DNA of 13,897 nt from CAYSEQ01 sp964430475 (GTDB lineage: Bacteria; Patescibacteriota; Microgenomatia; UBA8517): contig CAYSEQ010000017.1 in the NCBI GenBank assembly GCA_964430475.1, forward strand, positions 1 to 13,897. Reading direction: 5' to 3'. Made by a program: the position numbers and the translations under genes. Below, piece after piece: positions 5,985 to 12,221 of this stretch. The notes beneath the pieces were generated by a model that was given only the letters and a program-made list of their open reading frames with translations, ran no database searches and had not been told where the DNA came from. Within the stretch, counting starts at the first letter, position 1; each line of letters begins with the position of its first letter.

Positions 5985-7394
5985 TTAAGAAGTAATTCTT
6001 TGAAAGTAGTGGATGATTGTAAAGATACTAAAACTTCCGTAAAACAAGAAAGCCATTCCTACGGCAATTATCCTAAAAAGCGATGGTCTAATTGGTTTTT
6101 CCAAAAGTGTCAAGTTGATAAGCAAAAGCATGCCAGTGTAAATGAACATTGCAATAGCATTGAGTACTGCTCCGATTACCACCAAAGCTAATGGCTCGGT
6201 AAAACCCAAAGCAAAGATGAGGATTCCTGATAAAATCTGGAACCATAAAAATCCGTAAAAGAAATTTGGCAGTTTGTCAGTCGAGAATTTTTCTTTATTG
6301 ATAATCACCAAATTTTCACTTGCAATTCTAGCATTTGAGCCATAAACGCTAAATTGTGTGCCAAAAAGCATTAGCGAAGCCATGAGGAGAAAAAGGTTAC
6401 CAATTTCAGGAATTGTTTTTATACCAATAATTTCAGCTTCTTGTAAAATAAAATTGATGCTTGTTTCTACACCTGGATTTTTGTAAACAGTTTCAAAAGC
6501 AAGTAAGGATAGAAGTGACATGGTGAAAGCGCCAGTGATCCAAAAAACAATGGCATGTTCGATATTAATCCTTTTCCACCAAGTATTAAACTTTGAGATA
6601 TTTTCGTAGGATGTTTCAAAAGTTGATCCTTCGAGCTTTATTTTCTCTTTTTTACCTGAAAGTATGTTTGTGATACGGCCTGCCCATTTTGCCATTCCGT
6701 AACCTTTTTCTTTAATATAAAGGGACTGGGCGAGGTTTAAATTTCCACCCGCACCTGCGTAGGCAAAGGCGGCTAATAGTGTTGCGATAGGAATGCCCTT
6801 TGGTAAAAAGATAAAATTTTCTCCTAATCCTACAATCCCTTGGATTAATTTAATCCAGCTTGTGGGTTTAGCAAAATAAAGCGTAATTAAAAACACAAAA
6901 GGAATACCTAACAGAATTATCGTTTTTTGAATTTTTTCTTGCGTTTTGTAAACTATACTTCCTAAGCTATATAAGAATCCTAAAAATAGAAGCATGAATA
7001 TTCCAAGATATCTAGAGTAAGGGATTCCTATAGCTTGGGCTAGTACCTTTGCGGAGGAGGCAATAATGCCGGGCCAGATCCAAGGGACGAGGGTTGTTAA
7101 TATGAACCAATACGGAGCAAATCTCCCAAATTTCCTAGTGAATCCAACAAATATGCTTTCCCCTGTGGCTAATGTGTAGCGTTCGATTTCCATATTTATG
7201 AAAAATTGAAGTGTTATTCCAAGAATTGCGGCCCAAAGTATTCCGAGGCCGAAGTTGCTTGATAAGTAAGGCCAAAGTATTAACTCTCCGCTTCCCAGAC
7301 CTACGCCTAGAATAATAAAGCTTGGTCCAATAAGTTTTTTAAGAGGTAATGGATCGGGAAGATTTTTTCGAGAAAAGGGTTGAAGGATATTCAT
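5985..7394 (-). CDS. Nramp-superfamily transporter without canonical metal-site motifs
   Basis: Polytopic inner-membrane protein of 469 residues with about 11 hydrophobic helices and the general Nramp/APC layout: GPSFIILGVGLGSGE in helix 1 (about 23-37), a FFINMEIERYTLATGES segment (64-80) typical of this subgroup, and AFAYAGAGGNLNLAQ in helix 6 (209-223). In true Nramp metal carriers, helix 1 carries DPGN and helix 6 carries MPH to bind Mn2+/Fe2+. Here these positions read GSGE and AGAGGN, so the ion site is not conserved and the substrate is unknown. Databases often label such proteins 'Nramp family divalent metal transporter' by homology alone. A hydrophilic loop lies at about 240-280. ATG start with a plausible promoter 7 bases upstream. 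It is divergent from the ThpR gene. Confidence 0.85.
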   Translation of the reverse strand: MNILQPFSRKNLPDPLPLKKLIGPSFIILGVGLGSGELILWPYLSSNFGLGILWAAILGITLQFFINMEIERYTLATGESIFVGFTRKFGRFAPYWFILTTLVPWIWPGIIASSAKVLAQAIGIPYSRYLGIFMLLFLGFLYSLGSIVYKTQEKIQKTIILLGIPFVFLITLYFAKPTSWIKLIQGIVGLGENFIFLPKGIPIATLLAAFAYAGAGGNLNLAQSLYIKEKGYGMAKWAGRITNILSGKKEKIKLEGSTFETSYENISKFNTWWKRINIEHAIVFWITGAFTMSLLSLLAFETVYKNPGVETSINFILQEAEIIGIKTIPEIGNLFLLMASLMLFGTQFSVYGSNARIASENLVIINKEKFSTDKLPNFFYGFLWFQILSGILIFALGFTEPLALVVIGAVLNAIAMFIYTGMLLLINLTLLEKPIRPSLFRIIAVGMAFLFYGSFSIFTIIHYFQRITS

Positions 7395-7401
7395 AAGTAA
7401 T

Positions 7402-7430
7402 AATCTAAGCCTTTGTTTGTGTTTTTACAA
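7402..7430 (-). promoter_or_regulatory. Putative promoter of the Nramp-like gene
   Basis: TTGTAA (7425-7430), 17-bp spacer, TAGATT (7402-7407), ending 7 bases before the ATG at 7394. A short inverted repeat ACAAG/CTTGT (7427-7442) overlaps the -35 box and could be an operator, but a 5-bp arm in AT-rich DNA is weak evidence. Confidence 0.4.
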
Positions 7431-7486
7431 GTATTTTCTTGTTTCGCTTAAGAATAACTTGGTTAAAGTTAGGCTCTTTCTTTAGA

Positions 7487-7515
7487 TTGAAATTTCTTTT
7501 TAAATTTTACAAAAT
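7487..7515 (+). promoter_or_regulatory. Possible promoter of the ThpR gene
   Basis: TTGAAA (7487-7492), 17-bp spacer, CAAAAT (7510-7515). Transcription would start near 7522, at the second of the two adjacent ATG codons (7519 and 7522), so the second may be the true start if the message is leaderless. The match is weak. Confidence 0.3.
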
Positions 7516-7518
7516 AAC

Positions 7519-8085
7519 ATGATGCAAAAAAAGAAGAAAAGAGTCTTTATCGGTATAGGGATAAGTCATGAGATTAGGGAGAAAATATCAAAATTTAAAG
7601 AATTGCATGAGGAAACCCCTTTAATTCGCTGGGTACCAGAAGAAAACTTGCATGTTACTCTCATTCCGCCTTGGAATGAAAAAGAAATAGAAAATTTGGT
7701 TAACTTGCTCTCTAAAATTCCTTTCAAAGTGGAACCCTTCGACTTAGTATTTGACAGAATTACTTTAGGTCCAAATCCCAAACGTCCAAGGTTGATTTGG
7801 ATTGAAGGGAAAAACAACCCTTATTTGATTGAATTGAAAAATTTGCTTGAGACAAAGTTGCAAAGAAAAAGTTTACACAAAGAGTTTAGACCCCACATCA
7901 CCATTGCAAGGTTCAAGGGGAGAAAATTAAGGAATCTTACAATTGCGAGGTTAAATAAGGAAATCAATTGGAAGCAAAAAGTTAAGTCCTTTTTACTTTA
8001 TGAAGCCAAACTTCTTCCAAGTGGGGCTCGCTATAAAGTCTTGAAAGAAGTAAAGCTTTGCAAACCTCCTCATAAAGGTACTTGA
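7519..8085 (+). CDS. thpR: RNA 2',3'-cyclic phosphodiesterase (2H family)
   Basis: Member of the LigT/ThpR group of 2H phosphoesterases, which open 2',3'-cyclic phosphates on RNA ends to 2'-phosphates and in vitro can join tRNA half-molecules through a 2'-5' link. The two catalytic H-x-T motifs are intact: HVTL with His45 and Thr47, and HITI with His126 and Thr128. The opening RVFIGIGI (8-15) and the RWVPEENLHVTL block are typical. Length of 188 residues is usual for the family, and no signal peptide is present, so it is cytoplasmic. Two ATG codons stand in tandem; the second is a possible start. It is the first of three plus-strand genes, and its TGA stop is embedded in the -35 box of the next gene's promoter. 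Confidence 0.93.
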   Translation: MMQKKKKRVFIGIGISHEIREKISKFKELHEETPLIRWVPEENLHVTLIPPWNEKEIENLVNLLSKIPFKVEPFDLVFDRITLGPNPKRPRLIWIEGKNNPYLIELKNLLETKLQRKSLHKEFRPHITIARFKGRKLRNLTIARLNKEINWKQKVKSFLLYEAKLLPSGARYKVLKEVKLCKPPHKGT

Positions 8086-8110
8086 CTTTGGGTTTTATTC
8101 GGTGTATAAA
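8082..8110 (+). promoter_or_regulatory. Promoter of the 86-residue gene
   Basis: TTGACT (8082-8087), exactly 17 bp, then TATAAA (8105-8110): a near-consensus sigma70-type promoter. The -35 box overlaps the TGA stop codon of thpR (8083-8085). The predicted start near 8117 leaves a 5' UTR of about 22 bases before the ATG at 8139, without a clear ribosome binding site. It may also drive dinB. Confidence 0.65.
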
Positions 8111-8138
8111 GTCTTAGGTATCGGATTTCTTGACAAGA

Positions 8139-8399
8139 ATGGTTGAAAAAATATCTTCACCTGTGTCAGTTGCTCTTATATTTAATCATGTGAACCGACG
8201 GGTATATCCAAAGTGGGTTTTTTGGAATGGGCGTTTTTACCCCATTTTAAAAGTTGGTTTACACCATACCTATAGAAAGGGTAGAACTCTCTATCATGTA
8301 TTTTCGGTTGCGAGTAGAAACTTGTTTTTTCGACTGACTCTAAACTCCGAAAACTTACATTGGAGATTAGAAGAAGTGTCAGATGGAATGCCTAGTTAG
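8139..8399 (+). CDS. Small protein next to DNA polymerase Y, possibly DUF6504-like
   Basis: Function unknown. It has 86 residues from the ATG at 8139; an in-frame TTG at 8130 would add three and is less likely. The sequence is basic and rich in aromatic residues and predicted beta strands: PKWVFWNGRFYPILKVGLHH (about 25-44), then YHVFSVASRNLFFRLTL, ending HWRLEEVSDG. The pattern of a W-x-G-R-x-Y strand followed by a terminal WRLE-x-V strand recalls the small DUF6504 proteins found beside ImuB/DinB-type polymerases in other bacteria; this is recall, not a search result. No membrane segment or signal peptide. The start of dinB lies 38 bases downstream on the same strand, so the two are probably co-transcribed. 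A role as a polymerase accessory factor is inference from position. Confidence 0.75.
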   Translation: MVEKISSPVSVALIFNHVNRRVYPKWVFWNGRFYPILKVGLHHTYRKGRTLYHVFSVASRNLFFRLTLNSENLHWRLEEVSDGMPS

Positions 8400-8437
8400 G
8401 CTAAGGTATACAAGTTTATTTTTAAGACCTGAAAATA

Positions 8438-9688
8438 ATGAGTAGTTTTCTATTTAATCCTAAACCTTCAACAATAATGCATCTAGATCTTAATTCCTGT
8501 TTTGCAAGTATTGAGCAGCAAGCAAACCCCTTACTTCGTGGAAAACCTATTGCGGTTGCTGCTTATACCACCCCGAATGGGTGTATTTTAGCCCCCTCGA
8601 TTGAGGCCAAGCGCTATGGAGTAAAAACTGGAATGAAGGTAAAAGAAGGAAAAATTTTATGTCCAGGTTTAATTGTTCTTTCTCCGGATCCTTGGAAGTA
8701 TAGAAATGTTCATTTGAAGTTAAGAAATCTCTTGTCAGGCTACACTGCAAATCTTACCCCTAAATCGATTGACGAGTTTGTTTTGGATTTAGAAGGTTAT
8801 CCTGCCTTAAAGCAAGGCCTAAAATCTATAGGGGATGAGATTAAGAGGAGGATTAGAGAAGAAATTGGAGATTGGCTTAAGGTTTCGATTGGAGTCGCAC
8901 CAAATAGATATTTGGCAAAGGTTGCATCTAATCTCAAAAAACCCGATGGGTTTGAGGAGATAAACAAGGATAATTTTTTCGATATTTATTCCCGTCTTAA
9001 ATTGACAGATCTTCCTTACATCAAATTGAAAAACGCTGCTCGTCTTAACAGTATTGGAATTCATACTGTTCTTGATTTTTATAAAAGTCCTATCTGGAAG
9101 CTTAAGGTAGCATTTGAATCCATAAATGGTTACTACTGGTATATCCGTTTGAGAGGTTTTGAGATTGATGATGTTGTTTTTAGAAGAAGAAGTTTTAGTA
9201 ATTCTTATGTGTTACCGAAGCTTCTATCTGCACCGCAAGAGCTTTCTCCTATTCTAATGAAGTTGGTTACTAAATTGAGTCATCGCTTAAGGTTTTCTGG
9301 ATACAAGACTAATGGAGTACATCTAGCTTTAATCTACCGCGATGGAAGCTTTTGGCATAAGGGAGTTAGTTTAGAAAGAAGTATCTTTGATACAAGTGAG
9401 ATTTATAAAGAAGTTTTTAAGATTCTTCTTGAATCTCCACAAAATAAATTTGTGCGTGTTCTCAGTGTTTCGTGCTTTAATTTAACAAAGTTAAATTCTT
9501 TGCAGCTTGAGCTTTTCGATGATGTTATAAAGAAAAGAAAACTTGCCAAATCAGTTGATGAGATAAACCGAAAATGGGGAGAATTTTTTATCATGCCTGC
9601 GCGGATGCTGGGTACTGAAAATTTTGTGCCAGATAGAATTGCCTTTGGGGGTGTTAAAGAATTAGAAGAGTTTACCTTTCAAGGTTAA
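8438..9688 (+). CDS. dinB: Y-family DNA polymerase (DinB / Pol IV-like)
   Basis: Error-prone translesion DNA polymerase. Catalytic palm residues are present: Asp17 in HLDLNSCFASIE and Asp112/Glu113 in KSIDEFVLDL. Phe22 occupies the steric-gate position that excludes ribonucleotides. EAKRYGVKTGM (56-66) and SIGVAPNRYLAKVASNLKKP (150-169) are classic Y-family motifs. The thumb helix-hairpin-helix, usually LPGVG, reads LPYIKLKNA (192-200) and looks degenerate. The little-finger domain covers about 260-345. A beta-clamp binding motif QLELF (356-360) is followed by a C-terminal tail ending in PDRIAFGG (398-405). The LNSCF opening differs from the common MDAFFA and suggests a distinct subgroup. 416 residues is normal. 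ATG start without a Shine-Dalgarno sequence; no SOS box seen. Confidence 0.95.
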   Translation: MSSFLFNPKPSTIMHLDLNSCFASIEQQANPLLRGKPIAVAAYTTPNGCILAPSIEAKRYGVKTGMKVKEGKILCPGLIVLSPDPWKYRNVHLKLRNLLSGYTANLTPKSIDEFVLDLEGYPALKQGLKSIGDEIKRRIREEIGDWLKVSIGVAPNRYLAKVASNLKKPDGFEEINKDNFFDIYSRLKLTDLPYIKLKNAARLNSIGIHTVLDFYKSPIWKLKVAFESINGYYWYIRLRGFEIDDVVFRRRSFSNSYVLPKLLSAPQELSPILMKLVTKLSHRLRFSGYKTNGVHLALIYRDGSFWHKGVSLERSIFDTSEIYKEVFKILLESPQNKFVRVLSVSCFNLTKLNSLQLELFDDVIKKRKLAKSVDEINRKWGEFFIMPARMLGTENFVPDRIAFGGVKELEEFTFQG

Positions 9689-9705
9689 AGTGACACTTTT
9701 TAATT
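9684..9705. terminator. Weak bidirectional terminator between convergent genes
   Basis: AAAGT (9687-9691), loop GAC, ACTTT (9695-9699) and then TT lies at the junction of the converging dinB and DUF192 genes, only 29 bp apart. The stem is five AT-rich pairs, so termination strength is doubtful; position is the main argument. Confidence 0.3.
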
Positions 9706-9717
9706 GTTAGGTCTAGA

Positions 9718-10209
9718 TTAATTTTTAAAGTTTAGCCTTATCCTATCGCCTACTTTTATTCCGTTTTTTTCAGCAAAACCGGCATTAACTTCCAAAACCA
9801 TGTCTATTGGTGAGGGTGGTTGGTAGAGAGTGAGTTCACTATCTAGCTTCCCGGGTTCAGGCTGTACATTTTTTTCAATCCCAACAATATTGAACTTATC
9901 AATCCAAAGAATATCTATTGCAAAATTCATGTCTTTCATCCAAAAATACGGGCGGGTATCGGAGTTTAAAATAAATAGCATTCCCCTATTTTCGTTTAAA
10001 GAGTTTCTCTTTGATAAACCTTTTGCAATTTTTTGGGGTGTATCAGCAATCTCTAATATAATTTCTTTATCAGCGATATAAGCTTTATAAGAATTTTCTG
10101 AAAAAGTACCTTTCTTTTTAAATTGCTCCAAGATAAAAAAAGAAAACACCAGGAATAAAGATAGAAAAAGCAATGGAAAGCCAAAATCTTTTATTATTTT
10201 AAATTTCAC
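9718..10209 (-). CDS. DUF192 domain protein, membrane-anchored
   Basis: Function not established for the family. 163 residues: a short basic N-terminus and a membrane helix (about 10-28), then an extracytoplasmic DUF192 (PF02643) domain. Family marks are seen in order: KGLSKRNSLNENRGMLFIL (63-81), YFWMKDMNFAIDILWID (88-104), a YQPPSP turn, and VLEVNAGFAEKNGIKVGDRI (138-157). The start codon is GTG at 10209; no in-frame ATG lies further upstream before the previous gene's stop. It is the last gene of a tight four-gene minus-strand cluster, 23 bp after the 90-residue gene, and converges on dinB. Confidence 0.88.
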   Translation of the reverse strand: MKFKIIKDFGFPLLFLSLFLVFSFFILEQFKKKGTFSENSYKAYIADKEIILEIADTPQKIAKGLSKRNSLNENRGMLFILNSDTRPYFWMKDMNFAIDILWIDKFNIVGIEKNVQPEPGKLDSELTLYQPPSPIDMVLEVNAGFAEKNGIKVGDRIRLNFKN

Positions 10210-10232
10210 CTTTTTTCTTCACTAAGAAGAAA

Positions 10233-10505
10233 TTAAAAAGTAACAAGCTCACTTTCAATATCTTGGAGTTCCTTATCAAGGTTGTTTAAGTCTGTTTCGT
10301 TTAGATCTTTTTCGATATCCTCTACTTTGTCAGAATTGGACTGAGTTTGTAATTTTGTTATTTCATTTTCCTGCTGGTTGGTAAGTTCTATCTTTGGCGA
10401 TGACTTTCCCCTCAGCGACATTGCCAATATTGCTAAGAATATAATTACAAATCCTGTGGCAAGGAAGATCCAAAAGTTTTTCTTTGATAATAGTTTAAAT
10501 TCCAT
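10233..10505 (-). CDS. Single-pass membrane protein with acidic tail, unknown
   Basis: I do not recognise a family. Its 90 residues comprise a short cytoplasmic N-terminus (MEFKLLSKKN), one hydrophobic helix at about 11-29, a basic patch RGKSS, and an acidic Gln/Asn/Asp-rich tail (about 40-90) with heptad-like leucines (IEKDLNETDLNNLDKELQDI), likely a helix or coiled coil on the outer face. Its ATG lies 3 bases after the stop of the 223-residue gene, so translation is probably coupled. The coding assignment rests on the tight operon spacing and the clear helix-plus-tail architecture. Confidence 0.75.
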   Translation of the reverse strand: MEFKLLSKKNFWIFLATGFVIIFLAILAMSLRGKSSPKIELTNQQENEITKLQTQSNSDKVEDIEKDLNETDLNNLDKELQDIESELVTF

Positions 10506-10508
10506 AAG

Positions 10509-11180
10509 TTAAATACTTTCCGACACAGTCGGAGATGCAGTTGGAGTGGGTGTTAAGATCGGTGTAATCTCACCTTCCTCTCCTTGTCCCACTCTCAAGC
10601 CTTTTATTTCTCCAATGATGTGCACTAACTTTCTGTGGGTTTCAACCAAATCCATTTTTATATCTTGGATGATTCCCCTAACTTCTTGGAATGCCAGCCT
10701 TGGATTGTTAGATGATAGCACTTCTTCAATTTTAGCATCAGCATTATCTATCTTTTCTTTTGCGTTGGAAAGGATGGTTACTGCCTCATTTAACTCATTT
10801 TCAATTTTTGCAGTGTCAATATCAGGATTAGTTTGTTTTATTTTCTCAATACGCGATTGAATTCGAGCAATCAGTTTCTCAAGTCTGCCAACTAGTGCCT
10901 CTAATCTTGCAATAAGCCTTCCCCAAAAACTTCTTATTAACTGGGTTTTCCTTTCATTTAATCTTGATTCAATTGTCGCTTTCTTTTCGATTCTTCTTTG
11001 TATAGTTTGCTCCATTCTTTGTTGAACGTTTTCTCTGTTTTGTTGGACTTTCTCGTTTCTCAATTGATTTTCTGAGGAATAAGTAGAGGTTTGCGCGTAA
11101 GTAAATTTAGTAAGATTGAGGCTAAAAAAAAGAAAAGAGGCTAAGATACCTACTAGAAAAAGCTTTAACTCTATTCTCAT
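10509..11180 (-). CDS. Secreted coiled-coil protein with Thr/Pro-rich tail, unknown
   Basis: No known family recognised. 223 residues: N-terminal signal peptide or anchor (about 1-30, cleavage plausible after FTYAQ); a long charged helical region (about 35-195) rich in Arg, Glu, Lys and Gln, including repeated patterns such as RLIARLEALVGRLEKLIARI that should form a coiled coil; then a Gly-rich hinge and a C-terminal PILTPTPTASPTV tail, which looks like a flexible extracellular linker. Such proteins occur commonly in Microgenomates genomes in my recollection, without known function. Its ATG overlaps the TGA stop of the 73-residue gene (ATGA at 11177-11180), indicating translational coupling. 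Confidence 0.82.
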   Translation of the reverse strand: MRIELKLFLVGILASFLFFSLNLTKFTYAQTSTYSSENQLRNEKVQQNRENVQQRMEQTIQRRIEKKATIESRLNERKTQLIRSFWGRLIARLEALVGRLEKLIARIQSRIEKIKQTNPDIDTAKIENELNEAVTILSNAKEKIDNADAKIEEVLSSNNPRLAFQEVRGIIQDIKMDLVETHRKLVHIIGEIKGLRVGQGEEGEITPILTPTPTASPTVSESI

Positions 11181-11398
11181 TGATTATTATTTTGGAAGTA
11201 AAAATCGTCTTTGTCAAGCCCTGATTCCTCACCTAGAACAGTAGTTTGAGCACTTCTAGCAACATTGGGTGTACCTCTATGTCTAATGTAGAATCCCAAT
11301 AAGATTAAGATTAGAAAAAAGATAAGTGAAGGAATTAAGAGAAAGATTAGATTAAAACTTTTCCCAACCTTGGGTGTAAAAATATGGACAGGTTGCAT
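11177..11398 (-). CDS. Small single-pass membrane protein, unknown
   Basis: 73 residues: an N-terminal MQPVHIFTPKVGKSFN, one strongly hydrophobic helix (about 17-37), a basic YIRHRG stop-transfer patch, then a polar tail with AQTTVLGEESG and an Asn/Gln end. Positive charge after the helix suggests the C-terminal tail may be cytoplasmic or that orientation is mixed; this cannot be settled here. It is the first gene of the four-gene cluster and starts 58 bases after the end of tRNA-Leu on the same strand. No clear separate promoter was found, so read-through from the tRNA promoter is possible. Confidence 0.72.
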   Translation of the reverse strand: MQPVHIFTPKVGKSFNLIFLLIPSLIFFLILILLGFYIRHRGTPNVARSAQTTVLGEESGLDKDDFYFQNNNQ

Positions 11399-11455
11399 TT
11401 TTAGCGTTTTTATTTCTTTAATTTTTTATGGACTTTCTTATATGTTGAACTTTTG

Positions 11456-11542
11456 TGCCAGGGACAGGACTCGAACCTGCAAGGAAGTTTAAATTCCACA
11501 GGATCCTAAATCCTGCGCGTCTACCGATTCCGCCACCCTGGC
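11456..11542 (-). tRNA. tRNA-Leu, anticodon TAG
   Basis: The minus strand folds as a class II tRNA of 87 bases: acceptor GCCAGGG paired with CCCTGGC, discriminator A, anticodon stem CAGGA/TCCTG with loop TTTAGGA (anticodon at 11506-11508), a long variable arm with GGAA/TTCC, and T-arm GCAGG-TTCGAGT-CCTGT. The 3' CCA is not encoded. It reads CUN leucine codons. It lies between the secreted lysozyme-fold gene and the four-gene membrane cluster, all on the minus strand. Confidence 0.97.
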
Positions 11543-11552
11543 TTAGTGATTA

Positions 11553-11558
11553 ATTATA
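11553..11558 (-). promoter_or_regulatory. Extended -10 promoter of tRNA-Leu
   Basis: TATAAT preceded by TGC (TGnTATAAT) ends 10 bases before the tRNA 5' end, which places the start site a few bases upstream of the mature tRNA. The -35 region falls in the 3' end of the lysozyme-fold gene and is poor, as extended -10 promoters can tolerate. Confidence 0.55.
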
Positions 11559-11564
11559 GCAATT

Positions 11565-12089
11565 TTATAAATCGAATTCGACAGGAGTTGCGTCTATTTT
11601 TTCCATAAAAAATTCCACCTTCCAGGCCCAGGTATTGCTCGGAGGTGCGTAACGCTTGGCAATTTGGTAGATGTTTTTCGCACCTCGATTATAATATTTT
11701 TCTCTCAATGCCTTTGTAACTTCCTCAATTGATTCCTCCCACGAAGAAAATTTATAATTTCCATTCGCCCATCCATATGCATTGTAGCTTTTTGCTGGAA
11801 TTCTTTTTCCAAAAGTGGATTCAACACCTGTAATTGCTGGTACAAGTCTCCAATCTATTTCGTACTTATCGGCTGCTTTGATAAAATCTTTAGCATAAGG
11901 TGTGAGAGGAGATTGGTACTTCTTAAGAAAATTTTCAAGCCTTTTAACTCTTAAATCGAAACTTTCGTTAATTGCGTTTTCTGAAACTAGCGCCGATGAA
12001 GACACCACTAAACTTTCAGCCCGTACGATTATCGGGGAAAAAAGAACTGTAAAAAAGATTAGACTTGATAGAAAGAATATTTTTTTCAT
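11565..12089 (-). CDS. Secreted lysozyme-fold / glucosaminidase-like protein
   Basis: Probably a peptidoglycan-active enzyme outside the membrane. 174 residues: signal peptide (about 1-24, cleavage plausible after VRA), a linker, then a lysozyme-superfamily domain (about 50-170). The block IDWRLVPAITGVESTFG (78-94) places Glu90 where GH73 glucosaminidases and lytic transglycosylases have their catalytic acid, followed by SYNAYGW (101-107), a region like the NxFG motif of GH73. The C-terminus contains RYAPPSNTWAWKVEFFM. Enzyme activity and cleavage bond are not proven. It is a paralogue of the gene at 13129-13746, sharing Y-x-SPL-x-x-YA, IDWRL, ES, IP-x-x-S-x-N and GW positions. It has a strong promoter and a structured leader with a terminator just before its ATG. 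Confidence 0.8.
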   Translation of the reverse strand: MKKIFFLSSLIFFTVLFSPIIVRAESLVVSSSALVSENAINESFDLRVKRLENFLKKYQSPLTPYAKDFIKAADKYEIDWRLVPAITGVESTFGKRIPAKSYNAYGWANGNYKFSSWEESIEEVTKALREKYYNRGAKNIYQIAKRYAPPSNTWAWKVEFFMEKIDATPVEFDL

Positions 12090-12101
12090 CTTTTCTTCAA
12101 T

Positions 12102-12136
12102 AAAAAAGACCTTATCTTTTCGATAAGGTCTTTTTT
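12102..12136 (-). terminator. Intrinsic terminator inside the leader
   Basis: A perfect 15-bp inverted repeat: AAAAAAGACCTTATC paired with GATAAGGTCTTTTTT around a 5-base loop. The GC core plus six T's makes a strong intrinsic terminator that works on either strand by sequence. On the minus strand it ends 12 bases before the ATG of the lysozyme-fold gene and about 80 bases after the strong promoter, so it must be bypassed for that gene to be expressed from it. No plus-strand gene ends here. Confidence 0.88.
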
Positions 12137-12158
12137 AGAGGCAGACACCTTTAGGCAT
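12135..12158 (-). CDS. Possible 7-codon leader peptide
   Basis: Within the leader, ATG at 12158 opens a frame MPKGVCL ending in TAA (12137-12135), which touches the 5' arm of the terminator. AAGG lies a few bases before the ATG. The frame covers stem 2, so translation would open that stem. Such a tiny frame can easily arise by chance; it is listed because of its placement between promoter and terminator. Confidence 0.2.
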   Translation of the reverse strand: MPKGVCL

Positions 12159-12221
12159 CTGCCTTAGTTAAATTCTGACGCTCGTGCAAGCTAGGCTTGC
12201 CTTGCCTCAGAACGTATGTGT

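Larger units (their letters stand above)
12090..12216 (-). promoter_or_regulatory. Structured leader RNA / candidate attenuator
   Basis: Read on the minus strand from the predicted start near 12215, this 5' region forms three consecutive hairpins. Stem 1 pairs TTCTGA (12212-12207) with TCAGAA (12178-12173) and encloses GCAAGC/GCTTGC. Stem 2 pairs GGCAGATGCC with GGTGTCTGCC (12163-12140). Stem 3 is the terminator at 12136-12102. The 3' half of stem 2 contains AAGGTGTCT, which could instead pair with AGACCTT in the terminator's 5' arm, so the two could be mutually exclusive. It does not match any riboswitch, T-box or leader class I can recognise. An alternative is that it is a free-standing terminated small RNA. 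Confidence 0.6.

Noticed and set aside
7427..7442. Inverted repeat ACAAG/CTTGT as an operator between the divergent genes
   Set aside because: A 5-bp arm in AT-rich DNA is expected by chance and no regulator gene is adjacent.
8400..8437. SOS (LexA) box before dinB
   Set aside because: No CTGT-N8-ACAG or GAAC-N4-GTTC type palindrome is present here or before thpR.
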